Positions 1 through 7,568 of a DNA stretch of 42,645 nt are shown in pieces. A program made the translations under genes and the position numbers. The DNA is taken from the NCBI GenBank assembly GCA_017453865.1, contig JAFTEC010000029.1, positions 1 through 42,645 on the forward strand, read 5' to 3'. The first letter of the stretch is position 1; each line of letters starts with the position of its first letter. Under the pieces are notes generated by a model. The model was not told the DNA's origin and ran no database searches. It saw only the letters and a list, made by a program, of their open reading frames with translations. This stretch comes from Lachnospiraceae bacterium (GTDB taxonomy: Bacteria; Bacillota; Clostridia; Lachnospirales; Lachnospiraceae).

Positions 1-1254
1 CCCAATATTTCCTTCCTTAATCTCTCCGATCTGACAAACGGCTTTGGTCCTATGATGGGGAGGAGCAAGATAAAAAAATCCTCAAAAGAGGATATGAAGA
101 AGGAATTTGACTTTTCAAAGGTTGAGAAGCCCCACAAGGTAAAGGAAATGCTGGACCGCTATGTGGTGGGGCAGGAGCGTGCGAAGAAGACCATATCCGT
201 TGCGGTCTACAATCACTACAAAAGAGTGCAGGCAGATATCGAGGACGATAATGATGTGGAGCTCGAAAAGTCAAATATCCTGCTACTCGGTCCCACGGGC
301 TGCGGAAAGACCTATCTCGTAAAGACACTTGCAAGGCTCTTGAATGTTCCCCTTGCCATAGCAGACGCCACCAGCCTCACGGAAGCGGGCTATATAGGCG
401 ATGATATAGAGTCGGTGGTATCAAAGCTCCTGGCGGCTGCAGATAATGATGTAAACCGGGCCGAGCGCGGGATAATCTTTGTGGATGAAATTGACAAGAT
501 CGCAAAGAAAAAGGAGACACGCACAAGGGACGTGAGCGGCGAATCCGTGCAGCAGGGAATGCTTAAGCTCCTGGAGGGGTCTGAGGTGGAGGTTCCGGTC
601 GGTGCTAACAGCAAAAATGCCATGGTACCCATGGTAAAGATAAATACCAAGGATATTCTTTTTATCTGCGGCGGAGCATTTCCGGATCTCGATGAGATAA
701 TAAGGCAGCGCCTTTCAAAGGAAACCTCCATAGGCTTCAATGCGGAGCTAAAGGACAGGTGGGATAAGGAAAAGAACATACTGAAGAAGGTCACGGCCGA
801 GGACATACGTGAATTCGGGATGATACCTGAATTTATCGGCCGTCTGCCGGTTATATGCCCCATGGAGGGGCTTTCGGAGGATATGATGGTGGAGATACTG
901 AAGGAGCCGAAAAACGCCATCATAAAGCAGTATGAAAAGATGCTTTCCATGGATGGGGTGAGTCTAAGGTTTACGGACGAAGCCATGCACGCCATAGCGA
1001 AGAAGGCCATGGAAAAGGATACAGGCGCCAGGGCACTCCGTTCCGTGATAGAGGAATTTATGCTGGATATCATGTTCCAGGTTCCGAAGGATGAAAATAT
1101 CGGACGTGTGACTATTACGGAGGACTATGTAAACGGAACAGGCGGACCCATTATAGATCTTAAGGGGGTAATGGAGCTTGAGGAAGAACGTGAAATATAT
1201 CCTGACGGGAGCATTTATAACGGCTATCGATCAGTCGGTGAAGCTCCATGCTGA
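1..1254 (+). CDS. ClpX-like AAA+ unfoldase paralogue (5' end probably outside window)
   Basis: A second ClpX-type ATPase besides the canonical one at 6183. Counting from the first in-window ATG (52), it shows Walker A GPTGCGKT (80-87), pore loop GYIG (113-116), Walker B IIFVDEID (141-148), an IGF ClpP-docking tripeptide (227-229), the arginine-finger box FIGRLP (261-266) and sensor-2 GARALR (325-330). ClpX unfolds substrates and usually feeds them to ClpP. The RKH substrate loop of canonical ClpX is replaced by an unrelated Asn/Lys/Val-rich stretch, and no zinc-finger cysteines are visible. The frame stays open to base 1 and ATG 52 has no Shine-Dalgarno, so the true start is probably upstream; a zinc domain further upstream cannot be excluded. 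The 3' end overlaps the LspA-like gene by about 65 bases. Family is clear; partner and substrates are not. Confidence 0.85.
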   Translation, partial: PNISFLNLSDLTNGFGPMMGRSKIKKSSKEDMKKEFDFSKVEKPHKVKEMLDRYVVGQERAKKTISVAVYNHYKRVQADIEDDNDVELEKSNILLLGPTGCGKTYLVKTLARLLNVPLAIADATSLTEAGYIGDDIESVVSKLLAAADNDVNRAERGIIFVDEIDKIAKKKETRTRDVSGESVQQGMLKLLEGSEVEVPVGANSKNAMVPMVKINTKDILFICGGAFPDLDEIIRQRLSKETSIGFNAELKDRWDKEKNILKKVTAEDIREFGMIPEFIGRLPVICPMEGLSEDMMVEILKEPKNAIIKQYEKMLSMDGVSLRFTDEAMHAIAKKAMEKDTGARALRSVIEEFMLDIMFQVPKDENIGRVTITEDYVNGTGGPIIDLKGVMELEEEREIYPDGSIYNGYRSVGEAPC

Positions 1255-1606
1255 TCTGCATCCCGAAAAGTACAGGGAGGTAGTGCGTAACAGAGGCTTT
1301 GCCGGAGAGAGATTAAAAACCAGACCGGAGATCGTAAGGGCGGTATCAGCCGTCCTTACGGTTTTCGGTATTTCCATGATCTTTTTTCTGCCGGATGACA
1401 CGGAAATGGAGAAGCTAAAGAAGGCTGGCTGGACCCTGCTCACGGCAGGGGGATTAAGCAATACGCTGGACAGACTGATAAGGCATTATGTGGTAGACTA
1501 TATCCCGAAAGGCAGATATGTATATAATCTTGGCGATTTTGCCATAGCAGCGGGAGCCGCCGGTTTTGTGGCGGGAACGGTTCTCGACAGGAATAAGGAG
1601 GCTTAA
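1190..1606 (+). CDS. LspA-like (signal peptidase II family) small membrane protein
   Basis: About 138 residues from GTG 1190, preceded by GAGGA at 1180-1184; TTG 1178 is the alternative start. The layout matches lipoprotein signal peptidase: an early DQSVK, an N-R-G-F box, then GGLSNTLDR and YNLGDFAIAAG, which carry the two aspartates of the LspA catalytic dyad (D94 and D116 in this numbering). LspA cleaves the signal peptide of diacylglyceryl prolipoproteins in the membrane. It is shorter than the usual 150-165 residues, with polar sequence between the first and second hydrophobic segments, so it may be a divergent paralogue rather than the housekeeping enzyme. It starts inside the ClpX-like gene and shares TAATG with malQ, so the three genes are probably translationally coupled. 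Confident about the family resemblance, unsure about activity. Confidence 0.65.
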   Translation: MKYILTGAFITAIDQSVKLHADLHPEKYREVVRNRGFAGERLKTRPEIVRAVSAVLTVFGISMIFFLPDDTEMEKLKKAGWTLLTAGGLSNTLDRLIRHYVVDYIPKGRYVYNLGDFAIAAGAAGFVAGTVLDRNKEA

Positions 1607-3096
1607 TGAGGACTGCCGGTATATTGATGAGTATTTCTTCCCTTCCGTCGGATCACGGTATAGGCTGTTTTTCAAAGGAAGCCTATGACTTTGTGGATAA
1701 GATAAGCGAAGCCTCGCTGTCAATGTGGCAGCTTCTTCCGCTGGGACCTACGGGATACGGGGACAGTCCCTATTCATCCTTTTCGACCTTTGCGGGAAAT
1801 CCTTATTTCATAGATCCGGAAACCCTGGTGGAAAAGGGGTGGCTTAGAAGAGCAGAGCTGAAAAAATTTGATTTCGGAAGTAACGAACGGTATATCGATT
1901 ACGAGAAGCTGAACGACAACCGTCTGAGGATGCTGAAAAAGGCCTTCCGGAGAAGCGGGATAAGTGAAGAAAAGGCCTTCCGGAGCTTTGACAGAAAAAA
2001 TGGCTTCTGGCTGAATGACTATGCCCTTTTTATGGCGTTAAAGACGGCTAAAAAAGGAGCTCCCTGGACAGAGTGGGACGAAGGCAAAAGAAGGAGAAAA
2101 GCCGGGGACATAAGAGAAGCCCGTGAAAGGTACGCGGATGAGATTCTTTTCCACAAATTCCTGCAGTTTGAATTTGAGGAGGAGTGGAAGAAGCTAAAGA
2201 AATATGCCAATGACAGGGGAATAAAGATAGTAGGGGATATTCCCATTTACGTGGCATCTGACAGTGCCGATGCCTGGGGCAATCCGAAGCTTTTTCAGTT
2301 TGACGGGAGCCTTCACCCCGTAGCCGTGGCGGGATGCCCGCCGGATGCCTTTTCCGTAACCGGACAGCTCTGGGGGAATCCTCTCTACGACTGGCAGTAC
2401 CATAAGGATACAGGCTTTAAGTGGTGGATGAAGCGCTTAAAAAGGGTCTTTGAGCTCTATGATATTGTGAGGATAGATCACTTCAGGGGCTTTGACGAGT
2501 ATTATGCCATTCCTTTCGGCGATAAGACCGCGGAACACGGACACTGGGAAAAGGGACCGGGCTATGCCCTCTTTGACCGGATGAAGAAGGAGCTGGGGGA
2601 CAGAGAGGTTATAGCGGAGGATCTGGGCTTCCTCACGCCATCTGTAAGGCGCCTTCTCAGGAAAACCGGCTATCCCGGAATGAAGATCCTGGAATTTGCC
2701 TTTGATGCGGAGGGAGATTCCGATTATCTTCCCCATAATATCGTAAAGAACTCGGTGATCTACACAGGAACACATGATAATGATACCTGTCGGGGCTGGT
2801 ACGCAGCATTGTCAAAAAAGGACAGGCGATTCGCGGATAAATATCTGGATATCGGGAGCGTGCCCGAAAAGGAGATCTCCTGGAGCTTTATCCGGGTAGC
2901 AATGATGAGTGTTTCCGACTGCTGCATCATTCCCGTGCAGGATTTCCTGGGGCTCGGAAGCGAAGCCCGGATCAATACGCCCTCAACCCTGGGTGATAAC
3001 TGGAAATGGCGCATGAAGAAAAACGAGCTCACGAAGAGGACCGTTAAGCGGATCTCCGATATGGTGAAGCTTTACAGAAGGGTAAGCGTCAATTGA
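1606..3096 (+). CDS. malQ: 4-alpha-glucanotransferase (amylomaltase, GH77)
   Basis: Cytoplasmic enzyme that transfers 1,4-alpha-glucan segments between maltodextrins, for maltose or glycogen metabolism. The 496 residues match the GH77 length. It opens with the typical GILMSISSLPSDHGIG and has LPLGPTGYGDSPY (45-56). The catalytic triad is recognisable: nucleophile D291 in RIDHFRGF, acid/base E338 in VIAEDLGFL and D391 in YTGTHDND. The start ATG overlaps the stop of the LspA-like gene by one base. The 3' end overlaps the TTG start of the CYTH gene. The company of a Clp ATPase and a CYTH protein does not suggest a starch-specific operon. Confidence 0.95.
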   Translation: MRTAGILMSISSLPSDHGIGCFSKEAYDFVDKISEASLSMWQLLPLGPTGYGDSPYSSFSTFAGNPYFIDPETLVEKGWLRRAELKKFDFGSNERYIDYEKLNDNRLRMLKKAFRRSGISEEKAFRSFDRKNGFWLNDYALFMALKTAKKGAPWTEWDEGKRRRKAGDIREARERYADEILFHKFLQFEFEEEWKKLKKYANDRGIKIVGDIPIYVASDSADAWGNPKLFQFDGSLHPVAVAGCPPDAFSVTGQLWGNPLYDWQYHKDTGFKWWMKRLKRVFELYDIVRIDHFRGFDEYYAIPFGDKTAEHGHWEKGPGYALFDRMKKELGDREVIAEDLGFLTPSVRRLLRKTGYPGMKILEFAFDAEGDSDYLPHNIVKNSVIYTGTHDNDTCRGWYAALSKKDRRFADKYLDIGSVPEKEISWSFIRVAMMSVSDCCIIPVQDFLGLGSEARINTPSTLGDNWKWRMKKNELTKRTVKRISDMVKLYRRVSVN

Positions 3097-3575
3097 AAAA
3101 CGTAGAGATCGAACGAAAATGGCTCATAGACAAGCTCCCCTTTGATCCTGAGGAATACAGCTGTCTCGTGATCGAGCAGGCATATCTGTCCGTATCTCCC
3201 ACGGTGAGGGTCAGACGGGAAAATGATGACTTCTACCTGACCTACAAGGGCGCCCGGGGGACGGATGGTAATAATGACCTTTCCCACTCGGAGTATAACC
3301 TTCCCCTTGACAGGGCTTCCTATGAACATCTGAGGGAAAAAAGGGACGGACGCCTCATATCCAAGAAGCGCTACCTGATTCCTGAAAAGGAGGGGCTCAC
3401 GATTGAGCTCGATATCTTTGACGCCCCTTTTGATGGACTTATCCTCGCCGAGGTTGAGTTTGAGAGTGAAGAGGAGGCTCTTGCCTACAGGGCTCCGGAC
3501 TGGTTCGGAAAAGACGTGACAGGGGAGCGGCAGTATAAGAACGCATTTCTGGCTTTGTCAGAGCTTAAAGGATAG
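3093..3575 (+). CDS. CYTH domain protein (inorganic triphosphatase/adenylate cyclase-like fold)
   Basis: A 160-residue single-domain CYTH protein. The hallmark EIERKW lies at residues 5-10, followed by the alternating charged strands of a triphosphate tunnel: TVRVRR, LTYKG, KKRYLIP, TIELDIF and AEVEFESEEEA. Bacterial stand-alone CYTH proteins commonly hydrolyse inorganic triphosphate or other triphosphates with a divalent metal; which substrate applies here cannot be read from sequence. The start is TTG overlapping the malQ stop (TTGA), with AGAAGGG about 11 bases upstream. It is co-transcribed with malQ and the DJ-1 gene. Confidence 0.85.
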   Translation: MKNVEIERKWLIDKLPFDPEEYSCLVIEQAYLSVSPTVRVRRENDDFYLTYKGARGTDGNNDLSHSEYNLPLDRASYEHLREKRDGRLISKKRYLIPEKEGLTIELDIFDAPFDGLILAEVEFESEEEALAYRAPDWFGKDVTGERQYKNAFLALSELKG

Positions 3576-3588
3576 AAAGGAGCGCACT

Positions 3589-4137
3589 ATGAAAAAAGCA
3601 GCGGTTTTTTTGGCAGACGGATTTGAAGAGATAGAAGGGCTTACGCCGGTTGATATGATGAGACGGGCGGGAGTGGAGGTGACGACTGTTTCCATAAGCG
3701 GAAGTAACGATATCCACGGGAGCCACGATATTATCATAAAGGCAGATAAGCTGTTTGAGGAAGTAGATTTTGACGATATGGACCTCCTGCTCCTTCCCGG
3801 AGGAGGCAAGGGAACCGAAAACCTGGAGAGCTGTGAGAAGCTGCTCGCCCTCCTTAAGAAAGCCGACAGTGATAAGAAGCTTATAGCAGCGATATGTGCG
3901 GCTCCGAGGGTCCTCGGAAGGCTGGGGCTCCTAAAGGGTGAAAGAGCCATCTGCTTCCCCGGAAATGAGAAATATCTTGAGGGTGCTGAGATAGCAGCCG
4001 GAGAAAAGGCGGTAATAAGCGGAAGATTCATAACCGCAAGAGGAATGGGCGTTTCCGTTGAATTCGGAGGGGCGGTGCTTAAGGCACTTCTCGGGAAGGA
4101 AAAGGCTGAGGAAATATTAAATAAGGTACAATATTGA
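3589..4137 (+). CDS. DJ-1/PfpI family protein (YajL-like)
   Basis: A 182-residue protein of the DJ-1/PfpI superfamily, a flavodoxin-like fold with a reactive cysteine at a nucleophile elbow. Visible features are the opening AAVFLADGFEEIE, with E16 at the position of DJ-1 Glu18, the LLLLPGGGKG loop (67-75) and the nucleophile C103 in AAICAAPRVL. Members are described as redox or aldehyde/glyoxal-responsive protein and metabolite repair proteins, chaperones or proteases; the exact activity here is unknown. AAAGGAG lies 7 bases before ATG. It is the last gene of the first cluster, and a new promoter follows directly. Confidence 0.9.
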   Translation: MKKAAVFLADGFEEIEGLTPVDMMRRAGVEVTTVSISGSNDIHGSHDIIIKADKLFEEVDFDDMDLLLLPGGGKGTENLESCEKLLALLKKADSDKKLIAAICAAPRVLGRLGLLKGERAICFPGNEKYLEGAEIAAGEKAVISGRFITARGMGVSVEFGGAVLKALLGKEKAEEILNKVQY

Positions 4138-4163
4138 TTATTTCAGCGTCCTTATGGTATAAT
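4134..4163 (+). promoter_or_regulatory. Sigma-A type promoter for tig-clpP-clpX
   Basis: TTGATT at 4134-4139, an 18-base spacer, and TATAAT at 4158-4163 preceded by TGG (extended -10). It starts inside the DJ-1 stop region and leaves a leader of about 75 bases before tig. No CIRCE or CtsR-type box was recognised beside it. Confidence 0.65.
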
Positions 4164-4246
4164 CCCAAGGTTGTGATTATCGTGGTACTTGGAGCCGTGG
4201 CAGAGAAAGCAGATACTGGGCACGGATCCGCAGGAAGGAAAGAGAA

Positions 4247-5566
4247 ATGAGTTTACAGGTTGAGAATTTAGAGCACAATATGGCACGCCTTACCATAGAG
4301 GCTTCCGCCGAGGATTTTGAGAAGGCATGTCAGAGTGCTTATCAGAAGCAGAAGGGAAGGATAACCGTTCCCGGTTTCAGAAAGGGAAAGGCTCCCAGAA
4401 AGCTTATAGAAAAGATGTATGGTGCAGGGGTGTTCTTTGAGGAAGCTGCAAATGAACTCATCCCTGAGGCATACAGCAAGGAGACCAAGGAGCATAAGGA
4501 GCTGGAGATTGTATCCCGTCCGTCAGTGGACATAGTGCAGATAGAGGCGGGAAAGCCCTTTATCTTTACCGCAGAGGTCGCATTGAAGCCCCCTGTTGAG
4601 CTTGGAAAATATAAGGGTGTCAAGTGTACAAAGATCGACACCTCTGTTTCAGATGAGGAGATCGACAAGAGGATAGAGGAAGAGAGGGAGAAGGATTCCA
4701 GGATCGTTCCGGTGACAGACCGTGCGATAAAGGATAAGGATATCGCCACAATAGACTTTGAGGGCTTTGTGGATGATGTGGCATTTGACGGAGGCAAGGG
4801 AACCGACTATGAGCTTACCATAGGCTCCCACTCCTTTATCGATAATTTTGAGGAGCAGCTTATCGGAAAGAGCATCGGAGAGGATACAGAGGTCAATGTC
4901 ACCTTCCCGGATGATTACCATGAGAAGAGTCTTGCGGGAAAGCCTGCTCTCTTCAAGGTTTCGGTGAAGGACATCAAAGAAAAGCAGATACCGGAGCTTG
5001 ATGAGGATTATGTTTCCGATAAGGGCTTTGACAGCGTTGATGAATACAGGGAAGACATAAAGAAGGGCATTGCCGGGAGAAAGGAAAACGAGGCGAAGGC
5101 AGAAAAGGAGGATGAGCTTCTGGAGGCCATTATAGAGGATTCAAAGATGGACATCCCCGAGGCTATGATCGATACGGAAGCAGACAGTCTGGTGCGCAGC
5201 TTTACCCGTAACATTGTTTCCCAGGGAATGAGCCTCGAAATGTACATGCAGTACACCGGCATGACCCAGGAAAGAATAAAGGATCAGATGAAGGAGCAGG
5301 CCGAAAAGAACATAAAGAGCCGTCTGGTTCTTGAGGCCGTTGCGGAGGCCGAGGGTATTGAGTCCACGGAAGAGGATTTCGACAAGGAAGTAGAAAAGAT
5401 GGCTTCCCAGTACAGGATGGAGACCGATAAGCTGAAGGAAATGATGATGGATGAGGAAAAGGAAAACATCCACCATGACATAAAGATGCAGAAGGCTGTT
5501 GACCTGATACTTTCCGAAGCAAAGGAAACCGCAGCGAAGAAAACAAAGAAGAAGGATGGTGAATGA
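4247..5566 (+). CDS. tig: Trigger factor, ribosome-associated chaperone and peptidyl-prolyl isomerase
   Basis: 439 residues, the normal size. The N-terminal ribosome-binding domain carries the signature GFRKGKAP (43-50). The FKBP-type PPIase domain spans about 155-245, starting near [15 protein letters not shown], and a long charged helical C-terminal domain forms the substrate-holding arms. It binds nascent chains at the ribosome exit tunnel. AGGAAGG lies about 8 bases before ATG. It leads the classical tig-clpP-clpX cluster and its 3' end overlaps the possible early ClpP start. The lysine-rich tail ([11 protein letters not shown]) is usual for Clostridia. Confidence 0.97.
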   Translation: MSLQVENLEHNMARLTIEASAEDFEKACQSAYQKQKGRITVPGFRKGKAPRKLIEKMYGAGVFFEEAANELIPEAYSKETKEHKELEIVSRPSVDIVQIEAGKPFIFTAEVALKPPVELGKYKGVKCTKIDTSVSDEEIDKRIEEEREKDSRIVPVTDRAIKDKDIATIDFEGFVDDVAFDGGKGTDYELTIGSHSFIDNFEEQLIGKSIGEDTEVNVTFPDDYHEKSLAGKPALFKVSVKDIKEKQIPELDEDYVSDKGFDSVDEYREDIKKGIAGRKENEAKAEKEDELLEAIIEDSKMDIPEAMIDTEADSLVRSFTRNIVSQGMSLEMYMQYTGMTQERIKDQMKEQAEKNIKSRLVLEAVAEAEGIESTEEDFDKEVEKMASQYRMETDKLKEMMMDEEKENIHHDIKMQKAVDLILSEAKETAAKKTKKKDGE

Positions 5567-6182
5567 TATGCTGGTCCCTACAGTCATAGAGACAACCAAC
5601 CGCGGAGAAAGAGCCTATGATATTTATTCCAGGCTGTTAAAGGAGCGTATCATCTTTCTCGGCGATGAGGTTACCGACCAGACCGCAGGGCTTGTAGTAG
5701 CCCAAATGCTGTTTCTGGAGGCAGAGGATCCGGATAAGGATATCCACTTCTATATAGATTCTCCCGGAGGCTCTGTAACGGCAGGTTTTGCGATCTATGA
5801 TACCATGAATTACATAAAGTGCGATGTTTCCACCATCTGTCTCGGAATGGCGGCATCCATGGGAGCCTTCCTGCTTGCGGGAGGAACAAAGGGTAAGAGA
5901 CTGGCTCTTCCCAATGCGGAGATCATGATACATCAGCCCTCCGGCGGAGCGAGAGGACAGGCGACCGAGATCGAGATCACCGCGAGACAGATCCTGAGGA
6001 CCAGGGAGAGACTGAATAAGATCCTTTCCCAGAACACAGGCAAGCCTCTTGAGACCATTGCCCTTGATACGGAAAGGGACAACTGGATGACGGCTGAGGA
6101 AGCAAAGGAATACGGGATCATTGATGAGATCGTGGTTTCCAGGGCGGCCGCTGAGGAAGCTGCTAAGGCAAAGGAAAAGTAA
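5556..6182 (+). CDS. clpP: ATP-dependent Clp protease proteolytic subunit
   Basis: Serine peptidase that forms the tetradecameric barrel fed by ClpX or ClpC. Counted from 5556, the triad is S101 (GMAASMGAF), H126 ([10 protein letters not shown]) and D175 (ERDNWM), with spacing equal to E. coli ClpP. The ATG at 5556 overlaps tig by 11 bases; the family-typical N-terminus ([17 protein letters not shown]) favours the ATG at 5568, giving 204 residues. The Ala/Glu/Lys-rich tail is short. The clpX gene follows directly after the stop. Confidence 0.97.
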   Translation: MVNDMLVPTVIETTNRGERAYDIYSRLLKERIIFLGDEVTDQTAGLVVAQMLFLEAEDPDKDIHFYIDSPGGSVTAGFAIYDTMNYIKCDVSTICLGMAASMGAFLLAGGTKGKRLALPNAEIMIHQPSGGARGQATEIEITARQILRTRERLNKILSQNTGKPLETIALDTERDNWMTAEEAKEYGIIDEIVVSRAAAEEAAKAKEK

Positions 6183-7433
6183 ATGGCAAAGAACGAACCA
6201 AAGATAAGATGTTCTTTCTGCAATAAGACCCAGGATCAGGTCACGAAGCTGATCTCCGGACCGAACGGAGCATATATCTGTGATGAATGTGTTGCCATAT
6301 GCGCGGACATTCTGGACGAGGAGATGGAGGAAATACCCTTCGGGAATGAGGCGGAGATAAACCTACTGAAGCCCAGGGAGATCCATGAATTTCTGGATGA
6401 TTATGTGGTGGATCAGGACGAGGCAAAAAAGGTTCTGTCGGTAGCGGTCTACAATCATTACAAAAGGATACTTTCAAATAAGGAATCGGATGTGGAGCTG
6501 CAGAAGAGTAATATCCTCATGCTGGGTCCCACAGGATCGGGAAAGACCCTTCTTGCCCAGACACTGGCAAAGATCCTGAATGTTCCCTTCGCGATAGCTG
6601 ATGCCACCAGCCTTACTGAGGCAGGCTATGTGGGAGAGGATGTGGAGAATATCCTTCTGAAGCTCATACAGGCCGCGGATTATGATGTGGAAAGAGCCCA
6701 GATCGGCATCGTTTATATTGACGAGATAGACAAGATCACCAGAAAGGGAGAGAATGTTTCCATAACCAGGGACGTTTCGGGAGAAGGCGTACAGCAGGCT
6801 CTTCTGAAGATCCTGGAGGGAACTGTCGCCTCCGTTCCACCCCAGGGAGGCAGAAAGCACCCCCATCAGGAGCTTATACAGATAGATACCACCAATATCC
6901 TCTTCATCTGCGGCGGAGCCTTTGAGGGTCTGGACAAGATAATTGAAACCAGGCTTGACAAGAAGTCCATAGGCTTCAATGCGGTCATCGGATCCGGAAA
7001 GGATACGGGAATAGGAGAGGCCTTCCACAAGGTGCTGCCCGAGGATCTGAATAAATTCGGGCTTATACCGGAGCTTATAGGAAGACTTCCGGTCACGGTG
7101 GCGCTTGATAATCTTCAAAGGGATGCTCTGATAAGCATACTTACGGAACCGAAAAATGCTCTTGTAAGGCAGTATGTCAAGCTGATGGAGCTGGATGATG
7201 TGAAGCTGACTGTGGAGAAAGCCGCGGTGGAAGCCATAGCGGACAAGGCGCTGGAGAGAAAGACCGGTGCCAGAGGACTCAGATCCATAGTCGAAAACGT
7301 CATGATGGATGTGATGTATAATGTTCCGTCGGACGACAGCGTTCAGGAGGTCATAGTGACAAAGGAAGCCGTTGAAGGAACGGCAGAGCCTCTTCTGGTT
7401 CATTATGACAGGGAGCAGAAGGAAGCGAAATAA
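6183..7433 (+). CDS. clpX: ClpX, ATP-dependent Clp protease ATP-binding subunit
   Basis: Canonical 416-residue ClpX. The zinc-binding domain has C10, C13, C33 and C36. It then shows Walker A GPTGSGKT (115-122), pore loop GYVG (149-152), Walker B IVYIDEID (176-183), the RKH loop (224-226), the ClpP-docking IGF (263-265), arginine-finger box LIGRLP and sensor-2 GARGLR (362-367). It unfolds tagged proteins into ClpP. ATG lies immediately after the clpP stop, with AAGGAAAAG just upstream inside clpP. It keeps the zinc domain and RKH loop that are not seen in the paralogue at the left edge. Confidence 0.98.
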   Translation: MAKNEPKIRCSFCNKTQDQVTKLISGPNGAYICDECVAICADILDEEMEEIPFGNEAEINLLKPREIHEFLDDYVVDQDEAKKVLSVAVYNHYKRILSNKESDVELQKSNILMLGPTGSGKTLLAQTLAKILNVPFAIADATSLTEAGYVGEDVENILLKLIQAADYDVERAQIGIVYIDEIDKITRKGENVSITRDVSGEGVQQALLKILEGTVASVPPQGGRKHPHQELIQIDTTNILFICGGAFEGLDKIIETRLDKKSIGFNAVIGSGKDTGIGEAFHKVLPEDLNKFGLIPELIGRLPVTVALDNLQRDALISILTEPKNALVRQYVKLMELDDVKLTVEKAAVEAIADKALERKTGARGLRSIVENVMMDVMYNVPSDDSVQEVIVTKEAVEGTAEPLLVHYDREQKEAK

Positions 7434-7447
7434 AAGAGCTGTTGTAA

Positions 7448-7476
7448 CTGTTCAGAAGCCAGAGGGTTCTGAACAG
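7448..7476. repeat. Perfect 10-bp inverted repeat after clpX
   Basis: CTGTTCAGAA (7448-7457) and TTCTGAACAG (7467-7476) are exact inverse complements separated by nine bases. A T5 run follows only ten bases later (7487-7491), so it is either a weak clpX terminator or a DNA operator. The arm-N9-arm spacing resembles CIRCE, but the arms do not match the CIRCE sequence. Confidence 0.6.
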
Positions 7477-7498
7477 ATACGAGCTGTTTTTGTTTACG

Positions 7499-7526
7499 AG
7501 GGGTGGAGGCTTCGGCTTCCGCCCTT
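7499..7526 (+). promoter_or_regulatory. UUCG-capped hairpin upstream of lon
   Basis: Bases 7501-7510 pair with 7515-7524 around a TTCG tetraloop closed by C-G, the very stable cUUCGg class. The stem is ten pairs including two G-U pairs, and can grow by two more on the outside (7499-7500 with 7525-7526). No T-run follows. It sits about 45 bases before the lon ATG and could be a leader structure, an mRNA stabiliser or part of the clpX-lon boundary. Confidence 0.5.
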
Positions 7527-7568
7527 GATGCTATCTATCGCGGAATAATTTGTAGTGGTAATAAAAAA

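Noticed and set aside
390-1073. Long minus-strand open frames opposite clpX-like, clpX, tig and other genes
   Set aside because: They are antiphase shadows of clear genes, with Ser/Leu-rich composition, no ribosome sites and no recognisable domains.
7448-7476. CIRCE element (HrcA operator)
   Set aside because: The 9-base spacing fits, but the arms CTGTTCAGAA/TTCTGAACAG do not match TTAGCACTC/GAGTGCTAA.
7503-7568. Extended N-terminus of Lon from GTG 7503
   Set aside because: This part forms a stable hairpin, has no Lon homology, and ATG 7569 gives the family-typical start.
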